Source of the DNA: Lentibacter sp. | Lineage (GTDB): Bacteria; Pseudomonadota; Alphaproteobacteria; Rhodobacterales; Rhodobacteraceae | Length of the DNA stretch: 64,000 bases | Direction of reading: 5' to 3' | Assembly (NCBI GenBank): GCA_016744435.1 | Contig: JADGEJ010000005.1 | Coordinates: 1-64,000 of the forward strand | Part shown: one piece after another, positions 44,123 to 54,700 of the stretch | How the letters are laid out: the number at the start of each line of letters is the position of its first letter | Numbering within the stretch: position 1 is the stretch's first letter | Made by a program: the position numbers and the translations under genes | The notes under the pieces: generated by a model | Databases searched by the model: none | Seen by the model: only the letters and a program-made list of their open reading frames with translations | What the model was told of the DNA's origin: nothing

Positions 44123-45432
44123 TATGTGCACTCCGAGATAAGGTGGAAAAAGGTGCCCGTGGCATGGCCGCGGCGCGACCCAGTTTCGGGGACGGGATCG
44201 CCATTGGCATCGATGACTTTCGCAAGTGGTGCGTCGGGCTGATTTACGATCGTCGAATAGTGAAATTCGTGTCCTGCAAGTTTTTGGCCGGCCTCAAAAC
44301 CAATTGTGGGTTCGACGAGCGACACTTGACGGTAACCCAAGTGCATTTTTCGTTTTTCATAAGAAGTCTCAAGCCCCAAAAGGCCTAGCATTTCATGCTG
44401 CGTGCCGTCTTTGTCGGTCAATCTTGCCCCCATGGCCATATAGCCCCCACATTCACCGTGCACAGGGCGGGTTTTGGCGAATTTACGCACTGACGTTTTG
44501 AAGTTTTTCGCGGCAGCAATACGGCCGGCATGTAATTCAGGATAGCCTCCCGGGAGCCAAACGAGATCGGCATTTTCATCAGGCGCTTCGTCTTTGAGCG
44601 GTGAAAACGTCGTCACTCTGGCACCTTGTTCACGCCAGGCATCCAAGAGGTGTGGATAGACAAATGAAAAGGCTTCGTCGCGGGCAAGGGCAATATTTTG
44701 TGCCGGTGGTGCAATGACATGAGGGGCATGATCGCCAAGTGTGGTTTCGCCTGCCGCCGCCTTCAAAGCATCGAGGTCAATATGTTCACGTATAAAGCCT
44801 GCGAGATTTTCTAGGATAGTATGAAGGGTGTCTTGTTCTTCTGCTTGCACCAAGCCTAGGTGCCGCTCAGGAAGTTCAACCGCGCCTTTTCGGGGAAGGG
44901 CACCAAAGACACGAATGCCAACATTTTCCATGCCAAGCCTGATAAGTGCCTCGTGACGGGGGCTGGCGACTTGGTTTAAAATTACGCCGGCAAAAGGCAT
45001 GTCGGATCGCATTTCTTTGAACCCTTTTGCTATGGCCGCTGCGGATTGGGCCTGCCCTGAGACGTTCAGGACCAAGACGACGGGCCATCCCATAAGGGCG
45101 GCAATATCTGCACTGGCGCCATTACCCGTGGCCCCCGTTTTTGCGACCCCATCAAACAACCCCATGGATCCTTCGGCGATCATAAGATTGGCATTCGCGC
45201 CACGGTTCACATGTTGCGCGAGCATCGCTGGCGACATGGACCAGCTATCGAGGTTAAAGCTTGACGCACCTGCGGCCGCTGCGTGGAATGCCGGGTCAAT
45301 GTAATCAGGGCCACATTTATATGGCTGCACATTGAGGCCATCTTGCTTTAAGGCGTGCAATAAACCCAGCGTTAGGGTTGTTTTGCCTGTGCCAGAAGCC
45401 GGTGCAGAAATAAGCAATCCTTTGGGCAACAT
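44122..45432 (-). CDS. cobB: hydrogenobyrinic acid a,c-diamide synthase
   Basis: CobB amidates the a and c side chains of hydrogenobyrinic acid with glutamine and ATP. The 436-residue product has the P loop ISAPASGTGKTTLT (residues 8-21), a dethiobiotin-synthetase-like half, and a C-terminal class I glutamine amidotransferase-like half with the Cys nucleophile in VHGECGGYMAMG and LPGGYPELHAG. The frame is open 35 codons further upstream, but ATG 45432 begins MLPKGLLISAPASG, the family start, with GGGG 8 bases before it. It begins 4 bases after cobM. Confidence 0.92.
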   Translation of the reverse strand: MLPKGLLISAPASGTGKTTLTLGLLHALKQDGLNVQPYKCGPDYIDPAFHAAAAGASSFNLDSWSMSPAMLAQHVNRGANANLMIAEGSMGLFDGVAKTGATGNGASADIAALMGWPVVLVLNVSGQAQSAAAIAKGFKEMRSDMPFAGVILNQVASPRHEALIRLGMENVGIRVFGALPRKGAVELPERHLGLVQAEEQDTLHTILENLAGFIREHIDLDALKAAAGETTLGDHAPHVIAPPAQNIALARDEAFSFVYPHLLDAWREQGARVTTFSPLKDEAPDENADLVWLPGGYPELHAGRIAAAKNFKTSVRKFAKTRPVHGECGGYMAMGARLTDKDGTQHEMLGLLGLETSYEKRKMHLGYRQVSLVEPTIGFEAGQKLAGHEFHYSTIVNQPDAPLAKVIDANGDPVPETGSRRGHATGTFFHLISECT

Positions 45433-45436
45433 GTGA

Positions 45437-46222
45437 TTACCCCTTTGTTTCAGGAAACCGTGGGTGGATACCACGTGGACGAAACCGGCGATCGTAATCA
45501 TCGGCATAAAGACGGCTCTCGCCGAACTTTTCGGCACCCAAGCTTCGCCCCACCATAATAAGCGCCGTGCGGGTGATTTCGTCCGAGGTTAACGCTTCGA
45601 TCGTTTCGAGGGTCCCGTGTATGATTTTTTGATCAGGCCAACTCGCGCGCCAAACAATCGCCACTGGGCAATCACCACCGTAATGTGGGGCGAGTTCTTC
45701 GATTACTTTCGGAAGGACATGCACCGACAAGTGAATGCAAAGCGTCGCACCGGTGCGGCCAAAATTACCCAAGCTTTCGCTTTCGGGCATCGCGGTTGCG
45801 CGCCCTGATGTGCGGGTTAAAACCACGGACTGCACAAGTTCAGGTAAGGTTAATTCGGCGCCCAACGCGGCGGCCGCGGCGGCAAAGCTCGGCACGCCAG
45901 GGGTCACGGAAAAGGGAATGCCTGTGGCTTTGAGGCGGCGTAATTGTTCCCCCATCGCCGACCAAACCGAGAGGTCCCCAGAGTGCAAGCGCGCAACATC
46001 ATGGCCTTTTTCATGGGCCTCTTCGATATGTTCTATGATTTTATCAAGATCAATTGGCGCGGTGTTGATGAGGTTCACACCCTCGGGGCAGTGGCTCAAA
46101 ATTTCCTCTGGAATCAGTGATCCCGCATAAAGGCATGTTTGGCACGAAGCCAAAATGTCACATCCTCGAAGGGTCAAAAGGTCGGCAGCCCCTGGGCCGG
46201 CGCCAATAAAATGAACGGTCAT
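45437..46222 (-). CDS. cobM: precorrin-4 C11-methyltransferase
   Basis: CobM methylates C11 of precorrin-4. The 261-residue protein has the tetrapyrrole methyltransferase marks [34 protein letters not shown] and [16 protein letters not shown], and the CobM-specific C-terminal [31 protein letters not shown]. It overlaps cobE by 4 bases. Cob methyltransferases I, J, M, L and F are all within this cluster. Confidence 0.93.
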   Translation of the reverse strand: MTVHFIGAGPGAADLLTLRGCDILASCQTCLYAGSLIPEEILSHCPEGVNLINTAPIDLDKIIEHIEEAHEKGHDVARLHSGDLSVWSAMGEQLRRLKATGIPFSVTPGVPSFAAAAAALGAELTLPELVQSVVLTRTSGRATAMPESESLGNFGRTGATLCIHLSVHVLPKVIEELAPHYGGDCPVAIVWRASWPDQKIIHGTLETIEALTSDEITRTALIMVGRSLGAEKFGESRLYADDYDRRFRPRGIHPRFPETKG

Positions 46223-46593
46223 GTGTTTGTCTCCAGATAGGCCAGTGCGGCCGTTGCGGTGCCATCTTGTGATGTGATCCGCGGGGTGATGATTTTGGCG
46301 TTTGGCATGGCCATAATGGCGCAGGCTTCTGCGATAGACCCTGTGCCAAAATGAATTTGAATGGCGTCAGATTTTGTGGGCGTGTCGACGCCTCTTATGG
46401 CGTCCTCGGACAGTGCGATTATTTCGACGTTTAGGTCCCGCGCAATAAACTTGCACTGATCCGCTTTGGCTTTTCGGTCCAAAGTGGCGATGAGTTTTGG
46501 TGTGCCACGTCCGTTCAACACGCGCGTAATGACCTCATTTAAGGATGCCATTGGTGCCGTTTCACGAAACCCTATGCCTAAAATCAACGTCAT
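46219..46593 (-). CDS. cobE: CobE/CbiG C-terminal family protein
   Basis: CobE corresponds to the C-terminal domain of CbiG and is needed in the aerobic pathway, though its chemical role is unclear. The 124-residue product carries [29 protein letters not shown], and [13 protein letters not shown] near the end. ATG 46593 overlaps the cobL stop (ATGA) and is preferred over 46608. Its end overlaps cobM. Confidence 0.85.
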   Translation of the reverse strand: MTLILGIGFRETAPMASLNEVITRVLNGRGTPKLIATLDRKAKADQCKFIARDLNVEIIALSEDAIRGVDTPTKSDAIQIHFGTGSIAEACAIMAMPNAKIITPRITSQDGTATAALAYLETNT

Positions 46594-47783
46594 TTCATTA
46601 CGCTCCATTGCAATACAGGCCGTGCCGCCTTCCAGCCGCGTTTTGCGCCCAAAGGCGCGGCAGTGGCGATTTCTGCGCGCATAAGGGTCCCACCAAATTC
46701 TTGGGACAAAAGCGTAATGGCTGCTTCACTTTCAAGCGTCACCGTATTCGCGATAAGGCGCGCGCCAATGGGCATCAAATCCCAAATCGCGTGGAACACA
46801 TCCATAGTAATGCCACCTCCTATAAAGACGATATCAGGGGCAAGAAGGTCAGTAAGCCCATCTGGCACATGGGCGTTCACCACATGCATGCGGTGGGCCA
46901 ATCCAAATGCTTCGGCGTTTTTAACGATATTTTCCACGCGGTCTGTACGGGTTTCAAGCGCGTATGCCGTGGCGCCTTTGGCCGCAAGCAATACCTCAAC
47001 CGATATGGACCCGGACCCCGCGCCGATATCCCAAAACACATCATTTGGCCGAGGTGCAATCGTCGATAAGGTGAGTGCGCGGATGGGGCGCTTGGTGATT
47101 TGCCCGTCGGAATAGAACGCGTCATCTGGAATGCCCGACGCTTGGGACAGACCATTGCCGGAGATTTTAATCGCCGCCGCAATTGGGTGGGTGAGCGTGT
47201 CAAAGCAAAATGCGCTTGCCTTGGCATCATGGCGGGTTTCATCGTCACCGCCAAGCGCTTGGAATGTTGTCATATAGCTTTCACCGAACCCATGATCCGT
47301 GAGCCATTTTGCGAGGATCAAAGCGGCATCCCCATCGCGCAAGGTCACGATGACCTGAACCCCGTTCGCGGCCACGGGCCGCAATTTGTCAAAAGGAGAA
47401 GCATGGAGGCCAAACGTGTGGCTGTCTTCGATCCGCCAGCCCATACGCGCGGCGATCATGGAAAACACGGATGGGGCAGCATGGGTGACATATTCGGAGG
47501 GATCAAGCTTGACCGCGATCGACCCGCCCGCGCCATACCAAAACGGATCGCCAGAGGTGAACATGACGGTTGCCTCGCCACGAACGTCCAACACGGGTGT
47601 GATTGAAAACGGCACAGGGAAGGGGGTGCCGTCGAGTTCCATTAAGGACAGATGACGTTTTGCACCAAAAATATGTTTTGCCGTTTCAATCGCTTTTCTG
47701 CTTGCCTCGGTGAGGCCTGATCGCCCATTTTCACCGCAACCGATGATCGTGAGCCAAGGACAGGGTGTGATTGTGTCAGACAT
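46590..47783 (-). CDS. cobL: precorrin-6Y C5,15-methyltransferase (decarboxylating), CbiE-CbiT fusion
   Basis: CobL methylates C5 and C15 and decarboxylates the acetate chain of precorrin-6Y. The 397-residue protein has an N-terminal CbiE-like domain (WLTIIGCGENG, MFTSGDPFWYGAG, APSVFSMIAARMGW) and a C-terminal CbiT-like domain starting near residue 230 with the SAM site FWDIGAGSGSISVEVLLAA. The ATG at 47783 is complementary to the divergent cobK ATG at 47782, both within the palindrome CATG, so the divergent coding regions overlap by 2 bases. Confidence 0.93.
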   Translation of the reverse strand: MSDTITPCPWLTIIGCGENGRSGLTEASRKAIETAKHIFGAKRHLSLMELDGTPFPVPFSITPVLDVRGEATVMFTSGDPFWYGAGGSIAVKLDPSEYVTHAAPSVFSMIAARMGWRIEDSHTFGLHASPFDKLRPVAANGVQVIVTLRDGDAALILAKWLTDHGFGESYMTTFQALGGDDETRHDAKASAFCFDTLTHPIAAAIKISGNGLSQASGIPDDAFYSDGQITKRPIRALTLSTIAPRPNDVFWDIGAGSGSISVEVLLAAKGATAYALETRTDRVENIVKNAEAFGLAHRMHVVNAHVPDGLTDLLAPDIVFIGGGITMDVFHAIWDLMPIGARLIANTVTLESEAAITLLSQEFGGTLMRAEIATAAPLGAKRGWKAARPVLQWSVMK

Positions 47784-48513
47784 GCAAAAAACCCTTATTT
47801 TGGGAGGAACCAGTGAAGCAAGCGCCCTTGCTAAACGTATGCGTGTTGAGGGCCGGAATGCTGTTTTTTCTTATGCGGGTCGCACCAATCACCCTATAGA
47901 ACAGCCCTTGCCAATGCGGGTTGGTGGCTTTGGTGGGGCGGGCGGATTGGCGCAGTATATTCGCGATCATTCGGTGACACATATGATTGATGCCACACAT
48001 CCATTTGCCGCGCAGGTGAGCAAAAATGCCATGCAAGCGGCCCAAGAAACGGGTGTGAATTTCACCGTCTTTGAACGCCGCGCTTGGGAGAGGCAAGAGG
48101 GTGATAAGTGGCTGGATGTCGCGGATTATGACGCGGCGCATGCCGCAATCGGTCATGAGCCGCAAAAAGTTTTTCTGGCCATTGGAAAACAAAATATCGA
48201 GGCATTTAAAGCCACGCCGCAGCATCATTATTTGCTGCGATTGGTGGATGAACCAGATGGTGTTCCGATGGAAAATTGCGTGGTGCTTATTGCGCGCGGA
48301 CCGTTTGATGTGGGCGGGGATTTGGCGCTGTTGCAAGATCACGGAATTACCAAAGTCATTGCCAAAAACGCGGGCGGAAAAGGCGCTGAGGCCAAACTTA
48401 TAGCCGCGCGCACCCTTGGGATTGAAGTGATTATGATTGATCGTCCCGACCTTGGGGTTCGCCCGATCCTCCACGATGTAGAAGCGGTTCTCAATTGGCT
48501 TGATCACGGGTGA
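47782..48513 (+). CDS. cobK: precorrin-6A reductase
   Basis: CobK reduces precorrin-6A to precorrin-6B with NADPH. The 243-residue protein begins MQKTLILGGTSEASALAKR (the nucleotide-binding start) and has IDATHPFAAQVSKNAM, FLAIGKQNIEAF, IARGPFDV, ITKVIAKNAGGKGAEAKL and IDRP, all family marks. It is the only plus-strand gene inside the minus-strand cob block, head to head with cobL and tail to tail with cobJ (2-base gap), so it needs its own promoter, which would lie inside cobL. Confidence 0.92.
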   Translation: MQKTLILGGTSEASALAKRMRVEGRNAVFSYAGRTNHPIEQPLPMRVGGFGGAGGLAQYIRDHSVTHMIDATHPFAAQVSKNAMQAAQETGVNFTVFERRAWERQEGDKWLDVADYDAAHAAIGHEPQKVFLAIGKQNIEAFKATPQHHYLLRLVDEPDGVPMENCVVLIARGPFDVGGDLALLQDHGITKVIAKNAGGKGAEAKLIAARTLGIEVIMIDRPDLGVRPILHDVEAVLNWLDHG

Positions 48514-48515
48514 TA

Positions 48516-49286
48516 TCACGATGCGTTCCATCCCAATTGAGAGCGGGGCGTGTTGATGACATTCGTGCCTTCGATCACATGGGTGCCGGAATTTCCTACA
48601 AGCACCACAGTGCGCATGTCGGCCATTTCTGGCGTTGCATCAGAGAGCTTTACCACGCTGATTTCTTGCTCTGGTGTAGATACTGCGCAAGCAAAAATGA
48701 TGAGATGATTTGGCGTGAGTTCGTCACGTAGAATATCCAAAACTCGACAAAATTGGTGAGGCCGCGATTTTGATCGTGGGTTATAGAACCCCATGGCAAA
48801 ATCCCCACGTGCAGCATGGCGCAAACGGTGTTCGACAAGCTCGAAAGGTTTAAGATTATCTGACAAATTAATCGCACAAAAATCATGGCCCAAAGGTGCG
48901 CCACAAGCGGCGGCGGCGGCGAGCATGGCGGTGATGCCCGGAACAACAGTTATGGGTACGTCTACCCAATGGGGGTTGCTGCTGAGGCCTTCTTCGAGGG
49001 CCTCGAACACGGCGCTTGCCATCGCGAACACACCTGGATCGCCAGAGGACACAACCACGACAGATTTTCCATGACTGGCCATTTCAAGCGCATGTATGGA
49101 ACGGTTGATTTCCACACGATTGTCGCTGGCATGCAAGGTTAACCCATCGCGAGGCGTTACACGTTTCACATAGGGAATATAGCCAACGATATCCGTGGCC
49201 ACATCAATCGCAGCTCGGGCCTCAGGTGTGATGAGGCTTTCTTTTCCCGGGCCAAGCCCGACGATGGTGATGGACCCTTTTGTCAT
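48516..49286 (-). CDS. cobJ: precorrin-3B C17-methyltransferase
   Basis: CobJ methylates C17 and contracts the ring. The 256-residue enzyme has ITIVGLGPGKESLITPEAR, VVVVSSGDPGVFAMASAVFE, VVPGITAMLAAAAACGAPLGHDF and FYNPRSKSRP. It overlaps cobI by 4 bases (ATGA). Confidence 0.94.
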   Translation of the reverse strand: MTKGSITIVGLGPGKESLITPEARAAIDVATDIVGYIPYVKRVTPRDGLTLHASDNRVEINRSIHALEMASHGKSVVVVSSGDPGVFAMASAVFEALEEGLSSNPHWVDVPITVVPGITAMLAAAAACGAPLGHDFCAINLSDNLKPFELVEHRLRHAARGDFAMGFYNPRSKSRPHQFCRVLDILRDELTPNHLIIFACAVSTPEQEISVVKLSDATPEMADMRTVVLVGNSGTHVIEGTNVINTPRSQLGWNAS

Positions 49287-50002
49287 GGGCGTCGTCCTTT
49301 TCCATGAACGATGATGATCGCGAAATACGGGTTCTCATCATCGTCCATTTCAGAGATTTTGTGAATTTCTTGATCGGGCATTGTTCCGCGTTTGATCATC
49401 CACGCATCGTCATATTTCCCCGCGCGTTTAAGGGCGCGAATAATTTTTGGGATGTTTTTTCCTGTTTTCATCACAACAAGCGCATCCGTGGATGCCATGC
49501 GGGTGCTGAGGTCATCTTCAGATAGTGTCCCAAGAAGAACAGTTAGCACATCATCGCCCCATGTGATCGGTTCGCCTGTTGCGGTCCAGCACCCTGACAT
49601 GCCTGTGATCGCGGGAATGATATCTATTTCTGCACGGCCTCGAAGGCGTTCATAAAGATGCATGAAAGAGCCGTAGAAAAACGGATCGCCTTCGCAAAGG
49701 ACGACAACATCCTCGGTCACCGCAAGGGTTTCCAAACGATCGGCCCAGTCATCATAAAACGGCGCAAGCGCATTATTATAGGCGGGGTCATCCACGGGGA
49801 TTTCGACGGTAACAGGGTATTCCATAGGGTATTCTGTGGCATCCGCAGACAGCATTCCGTCAACAATCCGTCGCGCCATGCCAAAGCGACCAACCTTGCG
49901 GAAATAGGCAACATGCTTAGCCCCGCGCACGGCGCGGTCTGCGCGTAGGCTCATCAAATCTGGGTCGCCAGGGCCTAGGCCTGCGCAGATGATACGGCCC
50001 AT
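49283..50002 (-). CDS. cobI: precorrin-2 C20-methyltransferase
   Basis: CobI adds the methyl group at C20 of precorrin-2. The 239-residue enzyme starts MGRIICAGLGPGDPDLMSLRA, with VVLCEGDPFFYGSFMHLYERL and IIPAITGMSGCWTATGEPITWGDD in the middle and VVMKTGKNIPKI. The C-terminal half ends with an acidic MDDDENPYF. It abuts cobH (adjacent bases 50002/50003) and overlaps cobJ. Confidence 0.94.
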   Translation of the reverse strand: MGRIICAGLGPGDPDLMSLRADRAVRGAKHVAYFRKVGRFGMARRIVDGMLSADATEYPMEYPVTVEIPVDDPAYNNALAPFYDDWADRLETLAVTEDVVVLCEGDPFFYGSFMHLYERLRGRAEIDIIPAITGMSGCWTATGEPITWGDDVLTVLLGTLSEDDLSTRMASTDALVVMKTGKNIPKIIRALKRAGKYDDAWMIKRGTMPDQEIHKISEMDDDENPYFAIIIVHGKGRRP

Positions 50003-50644
50003 CTATTCTTTCCAACTCGCAAGTGCATTTACCGCTGCAACCGTGATTGCGGAGCCGCCCAAGCGGCCTTTGACGATCATGGATGGCACAGGGAGATCCG
50101 CCATCAAGGCATCTTTGGATTCCATCGCCCCGACAAAGCCTACAGGACAGCCGATGATCGCGGCTGGGCGTGGTGTCGCGGGGTCTTTGAGCATATTCAA
50201 AAGGCGGAAAAGTGCGGTGGGCGCATTGCCGATGGCAACCACAGCCCCGCCCAGTTTATCGCGCCACAACTCAAGCGCGGCTGCCGAACGGGTGTTGTCC
50301 ATATCCTTGGCCATATCAGGCACACGCGGATCACGCAGGGTACAGATCACTTCGTTTTTGGCGGGCAAGCGCGGCCGTGTGATGCCTTCGGACACCATAT
50401 AAGCATCGCATAAAATCGGTGCGCCATTGGCCAAGGCTTCGCGTGCGGCTTTGGCCATGTTTTCGGAAAATACGACGTGTTCTTCTAGCCCGATCATGCC
50501 GGCGGCGTGGATCATGCGCACGGCAACGACCTCTTCGTCTTTGCTAAACCGTGTGAGGTTGGCCTCTCGGCGAATGGTGGCGAAGCTTTCGTCATAGATG
50601 GCTTGGCCGTTGGTAACATATGTGTGGAATTCGGTCATGGTCAT
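50003..50644 (-). CDS. cobH: precorrin-8X methylmutase
   Basis: CobH migrates the C11 methyl to C12 to form hydrogenobyrinic acid. The 213-residue protein has VVAVRMIHAAGMIGLEEHVVFS with the catalytic His, ILCDAYMVSEGITR, AVVAIGNAPTALFRLL and IIGCPVGFVGAMESKDAL. It overlaps the cobG stop by 4 bases. Confidence 0.94.
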   Translation of the reverse strand: MTMTEFHTYVTNGQAIYDESFATIRREANLTRFSKDEEVVAVRMIHAAGMIGLEEHVVFSENMAKAAREALANGAPILCDAYMVSEGITRPRLPAKNEVICTLRDPRVPDMAKDMDNTRSAAALELWRDKLGGAVVAIGNAPTALFRLLNMLKDPATPRPAAIIGCPVGFVGAMESKDALMADLPVPSMIVKGRLGGSAITVAAVNALASWKE

Positions 50645-51789
50645 CCTTCGAAAATGATCTCTGGTGTGGCGGTAAGGGTTGCTAGGCTCAACGCAGTTTT
50701 GGTTGCGGCGTCAGATGCGCGGCCGTGATGGATGAGGTCGTATCCGTTCGCTTGGGCCGTTAGCGTAATTTCTGTTTTCGTATGGGCGGCGCATCCTTTG
50801 GCACAGCCTGAGATATGGAGCATGCGTGAAGGCGGTAGATGTGGCGCGATCTTGTTTGCAAGGCCTCGCGTTTCGCCCAAAGCTTGCGGGCACATCGGTG
50901 CACCAGGGCAAACGGCGATTTGCAGTCGTGGATCGTTTGGATCGCTAATGAGGTCTTTGATTTCAACTTGTTGAGCATAGTCTGGCACAAATAACGCCCG
51001 CCATGGGGTTATCAAAATGTCGCTTTTAAGCTGAACCAATGCGCGTGCCGCACTGGATGGCATTTGCCCATAGGCGCAGGCCATTAACATGCCGCCCCAA
51101 AGCGGCCCTGCTTTTGCAAAGTCATGTTGTGCACGCGGGGCGGTGGCGGCGTCAAACCCTTCAGGTCGCACACCGCGTTTGATGAGCGTCGCCATTCGGC
51201 CGCGGCCACTGTCCAGGCCGTGGGTGGCAAACCAAGTGGCAATGGATTTGATCTGGTCGGGAAGGGCGTTTTTACTTGTGACAATCCCGTGTGCCATCCC
51301 ATCAAGACGCAAAAGAAGCTTACCTTTTTCCGTACGCTCAATGCGAATGTCACAAGATGTGTCTTGCAGCACAGCATGCAGGCCGGTGTCGATGGCAAAG
51401 CCAAACTTTCCCGAGAGCTCGGGTAGATCAGGCAAAAGCGCTGTGAGCATATCGAGGATAGCGTTGCTTTCAGGGTCGCGCAGGGGGGTCATCACAATAT
51501 TTCGGCGGGACTCAAGAAAGACATCAGCGTCAATGACGCCAAGTTTTCGCAGCTCAGAGGTGAGGCCTTTATGCCCAACCGCACTCACCCCACGAATTTG
51601 TAGATTGGCGCGACGGGTGACATCAATAACGCCATTGCCAAACTGATCTGACAGGGCCGCAATCGTTTTAAGCTCATCACTTGTGATCCGCCCGCCCTGC
51701 ATGCGCACCCGCACAACAAGCCCATCGCCAGACATCATTGGACGCAACGCGCCGGGGCACCAGCCTTGGATTATCGGATTAGAGGGCAT
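50641..51789 (-). CDS. cobG: precorrin-3B synthase (O2-dependent)
   Basis: CobG is the oxygen-dependent monooxygenase that hydroxylates C20 and forms the gamma-lactone; its presence defines the aerobic route. The 382-residue protein is a half-sized sulfite/nitrite reductase-like fold, with DVTRRANLQIRGV, CPGAPMCPQALGETR and HISGCAKGCAAHTKT, where the cysteines bind the iron-sulfur cluster. Its ATG lies inside the last codons of cobN (11-base overlap). Confidence 0.92.
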   Translation of the reverse strand: MPSNPIIQGWCPGALRPMMSGDGLVVRVRMQGGRITSDELKTIAALSDQFGNGVIDVTRRANLQIRGVSAVGHKGLTSELRKLGVIDADVFLESRRNIVMTPLRDPESNAILDMLTALLPDLPELSGKFGFAIDTGLHAVLQDTSCDIRIERTEKGKLLLRLDGMAHGIVTSKNALPDQIKSIATWFATHGLDSGRGRMATLIKRGVRPEGFDAATAPRAQHDFAKAGPLWGGMLMACAYGQMPSSAARALVQLKSDILITPWRALFVPDYAQQVEIKDLISDPNDPRLQIAVCPGAPMCPQALGETRGLANKIAPHLPPSRMLHISGCAKGCAAHTKTEITLTAQANGYDLIHHGRASDAATKTALSLATLTATPEIIFEG

Positions 51790-54700
51790 GAAGAGCCTCC
51801 AACTCTGCGATGATTGAATTGCGGCGCGTTAACCAAAGGCCAGAATCCATTAATGCTCGGAAACGATCGGTTATGGCTTGGTAGGCGTCTGGGTTTTCGG
51901 TTTTGATAAAGTCGGCCACGTCTTTCCGGCCCAAAGTCGCATCAAAATACTGATCGAAAAGATGCGCCGCCACCGTATCAGACAAGTGCTGAAATGCGGC
52001 CATGTGATCGAGGGTCGCCGCCATTTCTGCCGCGCCGCGATAGCCGTGGCGCATCATGCCATCAGCCCAGCGAGGATTGGCCGCGCGCGCTTGTACAACA
52101 CGGGCGATTTCTTCGCGCAATGTCCACGCTTTTGGTGTGCCTATTTTCGTAGTGTCCATGTGGTAAAGTGCGGGTGCGTCCTGGCCTAAGCTTTTCAAAG
52201 CGGCTGCAAATCCCGCCTCATGGGTTGCATAATCCTCTGCCAGAAGCAGATCGGATTCCGCTAAATCTTGCACATGCACAAAGCTATCGGCGGATTTCAA
52301 CCGCACCTCAAGCGCCTCGCGATCTTGGGTGATATCGCCTGTTTGGCTAATGGCCCATTCTGACGCTTTGATCCAAGCGTCCCCCGCCTTTTGCCGCGCT
52401 TCATCGGTATATTCTTCTAAATGCCCGCCCATTTCGAGGCCGTATAGGCCCGGTTTTGGGCCAAAGACCCGTGAGATTTGCGTAGTATATGGGTTGTCAG
52501 ACGGGTCCTCGTCGCGCTCAGAAAGTGCCTTGGCCGCTTGCTCAAACAGGGATGATAGGGTGGGGAAAACATCGCGGAAAAGTCCTGACACCCGCAGGGT
52601 CACATCAATGCGCGGACGACCCAAAACGGCGAGAGGTTCAATTTCAAAGCCAGACACGCGATCGCTTCCCACATCCCATTTTGGTTTCACACCGGCCAGA
52701 TGCATGGCCATTGCAAATTCTTCGCCCGCCGTGCGCATGGTGGCGGAGCCCCAAAGGTCAACGACCAACCCACGTGGGTAATCGCCTTCATCTTGCAAGT
52801 GCCGACGAATGAGTTCTTCTGCGATTTTCACACCTTGGGCGTGGCCCGCACGGGTCGGCACCGATCGGGGGTCGGTGGAATAGAGGTTGCGGCCCGTGGG
52901 CATCACATCTTGGCGGCCACGAAACGGGGAACCTGATGGGCCGGCGGGTACAAATTGCCCTGATAACCCACGGATCAACCCGTCGATTTCCGATACGCCG
53001 CAATCGCCTTTGCCGTAGATGTGCAACCCATCACAGAATTGACTTTCTTTAATGTCACATACGAAAGCATCAATGCGGGTGATCGCTTCGGATGCGGTGC
53101 TGCCCTCATCAAGGCCTAAATCGTTTTCAACGCCGGATGCACGGGCCTCATCGCGGATGGTATCAATCAAACGATCCCGCCGCGCAGGGTCAAGGCCGTC
53201 CGCCGTTGAGTATTCATCCAAAAGATATTCAAGCCGCACCAATTTGTCAGGCGTTTCGGACCCCACCAAGGGCGGTGGCATATGGCCAAGCGTGGTGGCC
53301 ATGAGGCGGCGTTTTGCTTGGGCAGCTTCACCCGGATCATTGACGATGAAGGGATAAAAAACAGGTATCGCGCCTGTTAAATACTCGGGCCAACAAGTGC
53401 TGGATTGGGCTACAGACTTGCCGGGCAACCATTCTAGTGTGCCATGGGCACCCATATGAATAAGCGCATCGGTACCTGCGGATTTAAGCCAAAGGTAAAA
53501 CGCCACATACCCATGGCAGGGCACACGGGATGTGTCGTGATAGTCGTCTTCGCGTGTCGCATGAGGGCCGCGTTCAGGTTGGAGGGCGACTTGAACCTTG
53601 CCGCTCTTGATTGCTTTGAAAATGAAGTCTGTACCACCAAAAGACGGGTCCGATTTCGGATCTCCCCATGTGTCAAAGAGGCTTTCACGAAGGGCGATTG
53701 GCATGGCTTTCAGTGCGGTTTCATAGGCCTCTAGGGGCCATGAAACCTGTGCGGTTGCGAGCGTGCCTTCAAGGTTAATGTCGGTACCACAGTGATAGCC
53801 ATTTGCCTTCAGTTCACTCAGGACAGCGCGTGTTGATGTAAGCGCATCAAGCCCGACTGCATGGGCCATTTGGTAGGGTTTCCCCGGGTAGGTCGAGAGG
53901 ATAACCGCAAGGTTTTTATCGGCGCTGTCGGTGGTTTGCAGGGCTGTATGAGCTTTGACTTTGGCCACCAAAAGGTCGATCTGCGTGTCATCGGCTTGGT
54001 GGATGAAGCGGTTATATTCAAGATATGGATCACGGGGCTCGGGGGCCTTGAAGCTCACGACCCCTGCGAAAAGACGGCCATCGACTTCGGGTAAAACCAC
54101 ATGCATGGCAAGGTCAGCCGGTGACAAGCCGCGATCGGCTTCGGTCCAATCTTTGCGGCGTGCTGTGGAAAGCGCGACTTGGAAAACAGGGATGTTCGCA
54201 GCCTCGAAAGGGGAGGCGTTTTGGGCTTCTGATTTGGCGGAAAAGGCTGTGGCGTTGATAATGGCACAGGCGGGGTGATCCGAAAGAAGGGTGCTGATGT
54301 ATTCAAACACGCCACCCGCTTTTAGGGATTTTGCGAATAACCCGATGGCATCAAACCCGGCATTCCGAAGGGCCACGATCATTTTATCAATGGGATCGGT
54401 ATCAGCGGAGGTAAGGTAGCTTCGGTAAAAACTCACATAAATCCGTGGTTTTCCGGCGGTTTGGGCCGCATCAATAACACCTAGTTGGGGATCATAAAGC
54501 CCCATTTGCGGGATGTTTTTCTTGCCAATAACGGGTTTGGCATAAAGCCCTGCTGCGATTGACAATTGGGCGAGGGCCGCATGGGCCGCCACCGCGCCAC
54601 CTTGGTCACATAATTTGGTTAATTGACGCAGCGTGGATTTTGGCAAGGTTGACAGATCATCAAGACGCGGATCTTCGCGCCCATCGGCCGGCAAGATGGC

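Noticed and set aside
46663-47606. Long plus-strand frames opposite cobL
   Set aside because: Shadow frames of cobL; cobK is the only supported plus-strand gene there and begins at 47782.
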